Part shown: positions 57,280-64,000 of the stretch, piece after piece
Layout: every line of letters begins with the position of its first letter
Position numbering within the stretch: the first letter of the stretch is position 1
Assembly (NCBI GenBank): GCA_030512335.1
Contig: JAULSU010000006.1
Location: 372,001-436,000 of the forward strand
Length of the DNA: 64,000 nucleotides
Reading direction: 5' to 3'
Origin: Immersiella caudata
Lineage: Eukaryota > Ascomycota > Sordariomycetes > Sordariales > Lasiosphaeriaceae
Position numbers and translations under genes: made by a program
The notes under the pieces: model-generated
The model's database searches: none
What the model was told of the DNA's origin: nothing
What the model saw: only the letters and a program-made list of their open reading frames with translations

Positions 57280-58230
57280 ATGGAACGTCAACTTCTCGAT
57301 CTCCCAGAGGAGCTCCTCCTCGACATCATGAAACTCCTCTGACCCGAGCAGCCCCCAATGCCTCCGCTGCGCCGACCGCACCTTCCTCTGGCTCTTCACA
57401 GACAAAACGTTCAAACACTGGCACGCCCCCGATTTTCAATGTTTTCTCTGTTATCCTTGGAATCGGGGGAGCTTGGACTTCGAGAAACAGGCATACGACA
57501 AATCCTCGAGTTTCCAATACTTCATGCGCCTTGATGAGAGTCGCAAGCAGTGCGTTCCCTGCCAGAACACAAACGTGGATAACCCGAGAAAGGCTTGGGA
57601 TCTTGTGCATGAATACCTCTTCTGTGATGCCTGTCTGGTTGACCACCCCACGGCGTTTATTTCACCAGTGGAGCGGGGAGGGAGAAGAAACTTGGTAACT
57701 GCATCGGTCATACAGGATACATTCGGCTCTGCGAACATGAAGTTATCACGTGGCACGATGTTTCTCGGTTATGGAGTCAGGCTTTAGAACTATCCGCGGG
57801 TGAACTGTAGACGTAGACGGCTACCCCTGCGAGGATGGAGAGCCTTGCCTCTGATTTACCTACACACGAGGCATTATCTGCGGCCCGGCGTAGCAACCCC
57901 GCTGGCGGACGGTGGATTGCTCTTGGCTCCAAGCTTTGGATCCCGATTCGTATCGCCCCTGGGAGGACGAGGATGCTAAGGGTGCCCTCTGATACCTGAG
58001 TCCAAAATGCCCGAACTACTACCGCTATTCGGAAAGACCGACCATTAGGAGATGTACAGCTGCGTCCGGGGTGATTCTCAGGGAACTCCTCGAGGCCTCA
58101 GTGCGTCCTGCCGGCTCGTGGAGAATGAAGGGCGAGCTGTACCAGCTCGATGACCCGGATTCGATCCTTGCTGAACAGGCCAAACTTGCGGATCAGAGAT
58201 TCTCAGAAATTTTGAGGTTGGCTGAGTGAG
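57280..58230 (+). pseudogene. F-box protein gene, multiply broken
   Basis: Starts with a canonical F-box, ERQLLDLPEELLLDIMKLL, then a TGA at 57340. The F-box continuation (QCLRCADRTFLWLFTDKTF) is one base out of frame after a run of five C at 57352-57356. The middle, with cysteine pairs CVPCQ and FCDACLVDHP, reads in that frame to about 57700. A further shift back is needed for GYIRLCEHEVITWHDVSRLW, which then meets a TAG. A C-terminal segment ending FSEILRLAE and TGA at 58228-58230 completes the relic. The intact gene would have encoded a substrate-recognition subunit of an SCF ubiquitin ligase, with a cysteine-rich region common in Pezizomycotina F-box expansions. At least two frameshifts and two stops make function unlikely. 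Confidence 0.68.
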
Positions 58231-58622
58231 CGCTCGCGCCCACCCTCATACAGTGTGCCGAAACTGGCAGTAGGTCTTCGCTAGGTCTTCGGGGATGAAC
58301 GATATGAAACCTGCCCCCAACAGGCGACAGGGGGTGTAACTGGGAGCTCAAGCGCGTGCATCATGATGGAAATCTGAGTTAGATAGACTCTTGGGGGCTA
58401 TCGTCCTTCTTGTTGGTGGAGCTGCGTTGTCACGATCGGTATCGCGATCGAAATTATAAACAGCGTTTATGGTACAGAGAAGTAATAACACAGCTCGCAG
58501 TTCACATTTCTAGCCCAACAGTCCTCCATGTGCAAGCCTCCCGAGGCATGAACTCAAAATCTGCGAAGATCAATGCAGCAAAAAAACTCAAAAAGAAAAG
58601 TCACAACGAGGACGGGAATTGA
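58231..58622. other. Intergenic region
   Basis: About 390 bases between the F-box relic and tRNA-Lys. Contains GATCGGTATCGCGATCG (palindromic core) near 58434. Nothing else seen. Confidence 0.45.
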
Positions 58623-58721
58623 GCCCGACGTGGGGGTCGAACCCACAACCTTGAGATGAACCGTGAGGATTTGCAGTATCTTCATAAGAGTCTCACGCTC
58701 TACCGATTGAGCTAGCCGGGC
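58623..58721 (-). tRNA. tRNA-Lys (anticodon CTT) with a 27-nt intron
   Basis: 99-nt gene on the minus strand. The acceptor GCCCGGC pairs with GTCGGGC, the D arm contains TAGCTCAATCGGTAGAGC and the T arm GTGGGTTCGACCCCCAC. The spliced anticodon loop is CTCTTAA, closed by TGAGA/TCTCA, giving CTT at positions 34-36. A nuclear tRNA intron (58684-58658, 27 nt) sits at the usual place one base 3' of the anticodon. T-runs follow at 58595 and below on the transcribed strand. Confidence 0.93.
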
Positions 58722-61403
58722 GAGTGTCCGGTGTTGTTGATGTTCAGTCGCGAAATTCCCGTCCTACCAACCACGCCAACCCGGAAGGCAGGAAGCAACC
58801 CGTTCAGACGGTTGCCCAAGCTCAGGGGCAAGTCAACACCCGCCAACTCCCCTGGCGATCGATTCCTTGTTCGACTCCCGCCGATCTGGCCTTTGCATTC
58901 TGACCATCGGAAAAAAACCGGCTGTAGCGCATCAAATGACCTCACCGGATTTGCACATGCAAGAACCCAAAGTTCCACCGACGTCAAGCTTGAACTGGGC
59001 TCATTGGCCGGAAGGGGAAGTTGTGGCGAATGCTGCACCAACACAGCCACATGCACGCCACACCGCCAAGGTGGAAAATGCCGGGTGCCACGTGAGAAGC
59101 GCGCGCGGGGGAGTCTGGACCTTTGCCTCGATCCAGCAGCTGAAGCCGCAAGCATTTGGATAAACTGGATGAATGCGCGGTGCCTCGAGGGCCCAGGGCG
59201 GGCGGACACACGTTTCCCGTTCTAGAAGCTGAGAGAGAGCTATAGGATGTGTTTACGGGGCTCGGGGCGGCTGAGCCGGGGCGAGATTGGGCCATCTCAG
59301 GCTTTTGGGGACCATCTCAAGTTCGTGTTCCGGTCCCCCGCGCGAGGCAGAGCGTCGTGGTCGAGGGCGACGATCCCGTCCTGCGCCGAGCATCTTCAGC
59401 TGAAGAATGGTTCAAGAATAGTTCTACGGGGTCGATCGTCGTCACAGCATGGCTGATCTCTCTCAAGGGGCACGAACAATGTGGGGTTTTGTTCGCCTTC
59501 GGAAAGGCGGTGCTGGATGGTTGCCGAAGTTTAAGCGCTTATGTAAAACGGCGTTTTGGGGAGGCCTCACGATGGGGATAGTGCGACGTGGAGCGCCTCG
59601 AGGAAATCCAGCTACTATACGCGGATCGTAGCGGATGGGCCACGATGAAACAAGCCAAGTCTCCGAAGAGCTAGAATCCGCTTCTATTTTTGATGATCGC
59701 TGGTTGGAACTTGGAGGAGTGAGATCTGCGGAATGCCGCCGCATTGGCCCAGATAACCCGAACCCCCACCGGCTCTTTCCAACTCCCGACCCCGCGCCAT
59801 GATTGGGTCTTCGGCCGTGCAAGTGGGGACTGCCCACAGTGCCCACAGTGGCTTCGCGACCAATGCATAACCCGATATCACCGAACCTACTGCTGCGGCT
59901 GCGGTGGGAAGCGGATGGCTGATGGCTGATGGCTGTTGTTGCTGATTGTTTTCTTTCGCATTTGCAGAACTTGTCAGATCCGTTGGCTTGCCAGGTCCAT
60001 TTCGCGGTGCTCCGAGGCTTCCGACTCTTCATTTGCCGTCCCGGATTCCAGCGACCAGAGCCCCTGCAAACAAAGGGGGGCAGTGAGGCAGTGCATCAAT
60101 TCCAGCTCCCTTGTGGCTCAACACGAGCTGACCAACGCGTTCTGGCTGGCCCCGGCGCAGAGAAACGCTACCGACGGCGCGACGTCTGCGGTGGATTCCA
60201 GTGGGTAGGCTCGAGGCACAGCTTGAAGGTCCACTTCGCGGCTATCAACTGGAAGATGCTTCAATTTTGAGGTCAATGGAAGGAAGGTTGCCCTGGAAGA
60301 ATGCGTGTTCATAGGTGTGGGAATAACCGGACCTGTCGAACAGCAAGTTTCAGAGTCCACCACTCAAAGTCTCAAAGCTGTGTGTTGTTCAACCCCAATT
60401 GAGGCAGTGCAGCGGAATCCGTGGGCGGATGGAGCAACAGGTATCCACTACCAAGCCAAACGCCTCGCCTGGCGGGCATGGCAAGTACCAGTACCCAACA
60501 GCGCCTTCCCCGTTTGTCCGACGATCCGCTTCCCTGGGTGCCCGTCGGCTTCCAGCACGCTGTTCTGACTCCGACATTCCGGTCACTCGCCCAACAGCCC
60601 GAGTGAATGGGGGAGAAACCAGATTTTCGAGACCCTCAGCACAGGTGTGCAATGTCTGCGAAAGCTGCCTCCTCACCGTCTTTTTCGCGATAATTGAGAA
60701 ATAAAATACTGTCGTCAACTTCTTCGCGTCGCTGGCTGCACACTAGGCATCTAATTGGCAAAACCGCTCGTCAACCAGGTCTCGTCGCAGACTCGTCGCT
60801 CTCCCCCCTCCCAGAAGAGGAAGCTGGCTTCGTCATCCTCAGGCCGCAGGTGCTTCAGCGACGGTACCTCGCGCGCACAGCCATTCCCTACCAGGCGACC
60901 GAGTACCGCGCCCACAGAGGCTTGCAAGAGGTGCAACCATTGCGCCGTACCGCTGCGAACAGGCTATTTGCCAGAGGGAGGCTTGTGATTGGCCCGGGCC
61001 GTCTGGCTGCGCTCGCGCCCGCTCAGATTGCCAGCACCGTGAGCCAGACACAGAATTGGGTGATCGGTTGTCCTCGCATTGGATTACGCGGCCTCCCCCT
61101 CCCAAGCAGCACCACCCTTGTAGCCTGCATTGGCCTGCCCAACCAGGGCCCCTCGATCCGCGGACTGCCAAGTACCCCGACAGCCCACGCCAGCCAGTTC
61201 CCAGGCACCCATAGACAGAAAATCCCCAGCTCTCTTCATCTTCACAACCTTACCTACTGATTGCTCTCCCACCTACCGACCCCGAAGCTTGCCTACCGGT
61301 TCAACGCTCCACCGCGCGACGACAAACACGCATCACCGCTGAATTTGCACTCGCCACCGCTTGGAAAGAAGGAACAGACGTTGGAAGGCACTCAGGAGGG
61401 GAT
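58722..61403. other. Intergenic region upstream of the bZIP gene
   Basis: About 2.7 kb with no supported gene. Frames of up to 189 codons exist but have skewed, low-quality composition and no homologous motif. The last 150 bases (61255-61403) are pyrimidine-rich and free of ATG, as expected of the bZIP transcript's leader. Confidence 0.5.
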
Positions 61404-63207
61404 ATGTCGCGACCAATGTCGACGAGCCCGGCTGCATCGCAGCCCGGCATCATCGATCCTCTGATCGAGTCCATGATCGACTTCTCCGACTACGACAGCG
61501 TCCCATTCCAATCGCCGTCGGTTTCGCCCGCCACATCAAACAAGGCGTCATTCGCGCGCCCCGTCAAGACCGAGAACACGACCCCATCGCTGCTGTCGAC
61601 AAGCCAGCCGCTGAGCGGTCCCAGCCATCAATACGATCTCTATAAACAGCAAACCGGCATGGTGCCTGGCGCTCTCGCTAGCACCCTCGCTGTCAGCAAC
61701 ACCACGCTCCTCCCAGGGTATACCGACTTTGGTGCCGACTACTTGGGGCTGGGAAACACGGATGACGTCTTCGACTTCAATGCCGCGCCATCGCAGGGCT
61801 CGATGAGCACCCCCGACATGGATATGGAGTTCGACTCGCCGTCGGGCGACCCCAACTTCTTCTTCGAGTCGACTGTTAACCCCAACTCGATCGGAGGACA
61901 GGAGCCGGGCTTGTCGTCACCTCAGGTGATGTCGACGCCGACCAGCAACGTGGGACGCCTTTGGCCCGGGATGCACCAGCAGGCCGCGATGGCCAAGGCT
62001 CAAGCTCAGGCCCAGCAGCAACAGAGACAGCGGGCGCAGGCTAAGCAGGCACAAAGACCCAAGTCGGCGCAACCCAGCGATCCCATCGTCGAGCAAAAGA
62101 TCAGTCAGCTGCTAAACTCGATGAGGAATAAGGCCTCTATGGACGATGGTTCCCAGGGTCTGCCCCACCACAACATCCCCCGGCCAAAGAAGGACGAGGA
62201 GGACATGGATGAGGACGAGAGGCTGCTTGCCAGCGAGGAGGGCAAGAAGCTCAGCAGTAAGGAACGCCGCCAGCTCCGGAACAAGGTTTCGGCCCGCGCC
62301 TTCCGATCCAGAAGAAAGGGTAAGTTTTTATCTCCATCACAATAAATAACCTCGATGCTGACTTGTCATAGAATACATCACCCAGCTTGAAGCCGAGATC
62401 GCCACCAAGGTCACCGAGAACGGTACCCTCCGTGCTGAGAATCGCGCACTTCTCGACGAGAACAAGCGCTTGTCTGATCTGACTCGCATGCTTCTCTCCT
62501 CGCCTTCTTTCTCTGATTTTCTTGACCGTCTCAGCTCCAACCCCCAGCAAGTCCCGCAACCCCAACAGCAACAGCAACAACCTCAGCAGCAGCAGCAGCA
62601 GCAAGAAAACTCCCGCCAAGTCCCAAAGGACGTCAACCCTTACACTGCCCAACAGCAACTGCAACACCAGCACATCAGCCTCGCCATGATCCCGGAGCAG
62701 AACATGGACTTCTCCATGCTCAACATGGACACCGCTGATGCCTTCAACTACCAACCCCAAGTCTTTACCGTGCTCGAGACCCCCGAGCCCACCCTTGACG
62801 CCGCCATCCTCTCGGGCAAGAGCTCCAACATTGTTGATGAGCAGTTTGACTTGGAGGAGGAGAAGGTTGATATGCCCGTCATCGAGCGACCGGCTGCCGT
62901 TAAGGAGGAGGTCTCCACCATCTCGGCGCCCGTCGATGAGAAGTTCGAGAGCGACCCTGCTTTCGCGCTCTACCACGACGCTCCCATCGCCGAGACAACA
63001 GCACCTGTCGAGCTCGACACTGAAGGTCTATCAAATATCGACATCTTCGGTGGCATCGAGCCCGAGAAGGTGCTTGCGCGGTACGAACTGGTGAACACTT
63101 CTGAAGACGACGCTGCCGTCACGCTTGCCATGGCTCGGGTTCAACGCATCAGCGCAAATCTCGAAGGCGTAATGGCGAGGTTAGAACTGTTGACAGTCGA
63201 GTTATAG
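61404..63207 (+). CDS. idi-4: bZIP transcription factor (IDI-4-like)
   Basis: Exons 61404-62319 and 62372-63207 give 583 residues. The 52-nt intron (GTAAGT...ATAG, branch CTGAC) falls right at the end of the basic region, between RRK and EYITQLEAEI. The basic region SSKERRQLRNKVSARAFRSR (about 284-303) has the N-x7-R bZIP signature (N294-R302). It is followed by a heptad zipper to about residue 350. The N-terminal activation-like part is Ser/Pro/Asp-rich with a Gln/Ala-rich helix (about 195-225), and Gln runs follow the zipper. The acidic C terminus ends in a helix (AMARVQRISANLEGVMARLE). The bZIP core and overall plan match Podospora IDI-4, which is induced during vegetative incompatibility and linked to autophagy and cell death. 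Orthology is inferred from memory of the family. The leader is free of ATG. Confidence 0.8.
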
Positions 63208-64000
63208 TTGGCATTGACCCCTTTGGTGTTTTGATGGCTGGCGGGCTTAAATTTCTTCTGTGCATATGGACCAACATTATTCCCTTTTTATTGTTATTGG
63301 CGGGTCATCACGGCGTTGCTAGGTGCTCTTTACTACATTCTGTTGGATCTTGGGATGTCAACCTCGCGGCCTGAAAAGAGTCAGCGAGTAGTCTCTCTTC
63401 TGCTTGTTATAGAGAGGACGGGAGGCGGAGGGGTGTATTTGGGCTTATGATTACATGATATTGGTGAGGAGGATTCAGATAGGAAGGATGGATTGGAGAT
63501 AAAAGGACTGAAGCTGGCTAAGGCCACGTCATGTATCTGGATGGTATTGACCACCCGACTCAGTTAGACAGTAAGAAATGGACTCAAATCTGTAATGCCA
63601 TGTCCAGTCAAAACCCGCTGTGTCTGCATGTCTAGCTGTCTTTCGGGTTATTGCCACAACGCCTTATCATCCCTGAAACCTTACAACTGTTTAGCTTATC
63701 GACAAAACTTTGATGATCCATATCTTGTGTCCTCATTTTTCGACCACGGCCCTAGTGTTTGTGTTTTTGACACGTATCGTCCACCCATGGCTGCAAGCCA
63801 TGAAGTCAAAATCCAAAGCTTGCCCTACCGGCACTGAATTGTCTCCGGCCTTGTTCCAAAGGATACTTCAAGGCAATATATACGTATCCAGTTGCCGTCG
63901 TGGCATTCCTCGCGCCCTCACCAAGTCACTGCTACTAGGTCCGAACTCAGCACCACTCCTAGTAGTCGATCTCATCCCTCCATGTGCACCGAACAGGGGA
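63208..64000. other. 3' flank of the bZIP gene to window end
   Basis: About 790 bases with no supported gene. The first 300 bases are T-rich and probably 3' UTR. A short frame at 63595-63837 lacks protein character. Confidence 0.45.

Noticed and set aside
57066..57698. Signal-peptide-like start followed by a 210-codon frame
   Set aside because: After the first 20 residues the composition is poor, and the frame overlaps the F-box relic in another phase.
58731..60032. Frames of 164-189 codons on both strands right of tRNA-Lys
   Set aside because: No splice signals, motifs or convincing composition; probably chance frames in GC-rich DNA.
60694..61260. 188-codon plus-strand frame upstream of the bZIP gene
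   Set aside because: Low-quality composition, ends 150 bases before the bZIP start and probably lies in its promoter or leader.

Overview
The window looks like nuclear DNA of a filamentous ascomycete, most likely a Sordariomycete (perhaps Sordariales). The genes have short introns, mostly 48-113 nt, with GTRNGT-like donors, CTRAC-like branch sites and YAG acceptors. Coding regions are GC-rich in the third position. Gene content is typical of Pezizomycotina: a fungal Mlh3, a DOCK-family GEF, Zn2Cys6 and bZIP regulators, a CYP65-like P450, a GH10 enzyme and several HET-domain genes. Both nuclear tRNA genes (Trp-CCA, and Lys-CTT with an intron) have eukaryotic form.

Left part (1-28 kb), mostly conserved housekeeping genes: mlh3 (minus, 146-3091), a low-complexity conserved protein (4130-5308), a nitrilase-family amidohydrolase (minus, 5610-7143), a Zn2Cys6 regulator carrying an in-frame TAG (8261-10706), a 71-residue small protein (minus, 10867-11141), a C2H2-like zinc-binding protein (12751-13905), a type II membrane glycosyltransferase-like protein (minus, 15359-16861), a 2093-residue DOCK GEF (minus, 18279-24612), tRNA-Trp and a cytochrome P450 (minus, 26809-28625).

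Middle part (29-58 kb), an accessory block. It holds a four-module secreted glycoprotein (minus, 29231-31817), a possible frameshifted secreted protein (minus, 33079-33832), a second C2H2-like protein (33892-36466), an intact HET-domain gene (minus, 36844-38553) and a gene-poor relic-like stretch (38.6-41.8 kb). These are followed by a multi-pass membrane glycoprotein (41866-43923), a GH10 enzyme (45117-46357), two cysteine-rich proteins (47518-48255 and around 49092-49631), and a HET gene killed by two nonsense codons (50141-52639). The block ends with a frameshifted membrane-protein relic (52682-53155), a HET-ankyrin gene with near-identical 99-bp repeats and a one-base frameshift (minus, 53217-56448) and a multiply broken F-box gene (57280-58230). 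HET domains drive heterokaryon incompatibility in ascomycetes. The mix of intact, broken and repeat-rich HET genes suggests a fast-evolving allorecognition locus.

Right part (58.6-64 kb): tRNA-Lys, 2.7 kb without a convincing gene, and a bZIP regulator resembling Podospora IDI-4 (61404-63207), a factor known to be induced during incompatibility. Exon borders were deduced by eye from splice signals and reading-frame continuity and have not been tested against transcripts.
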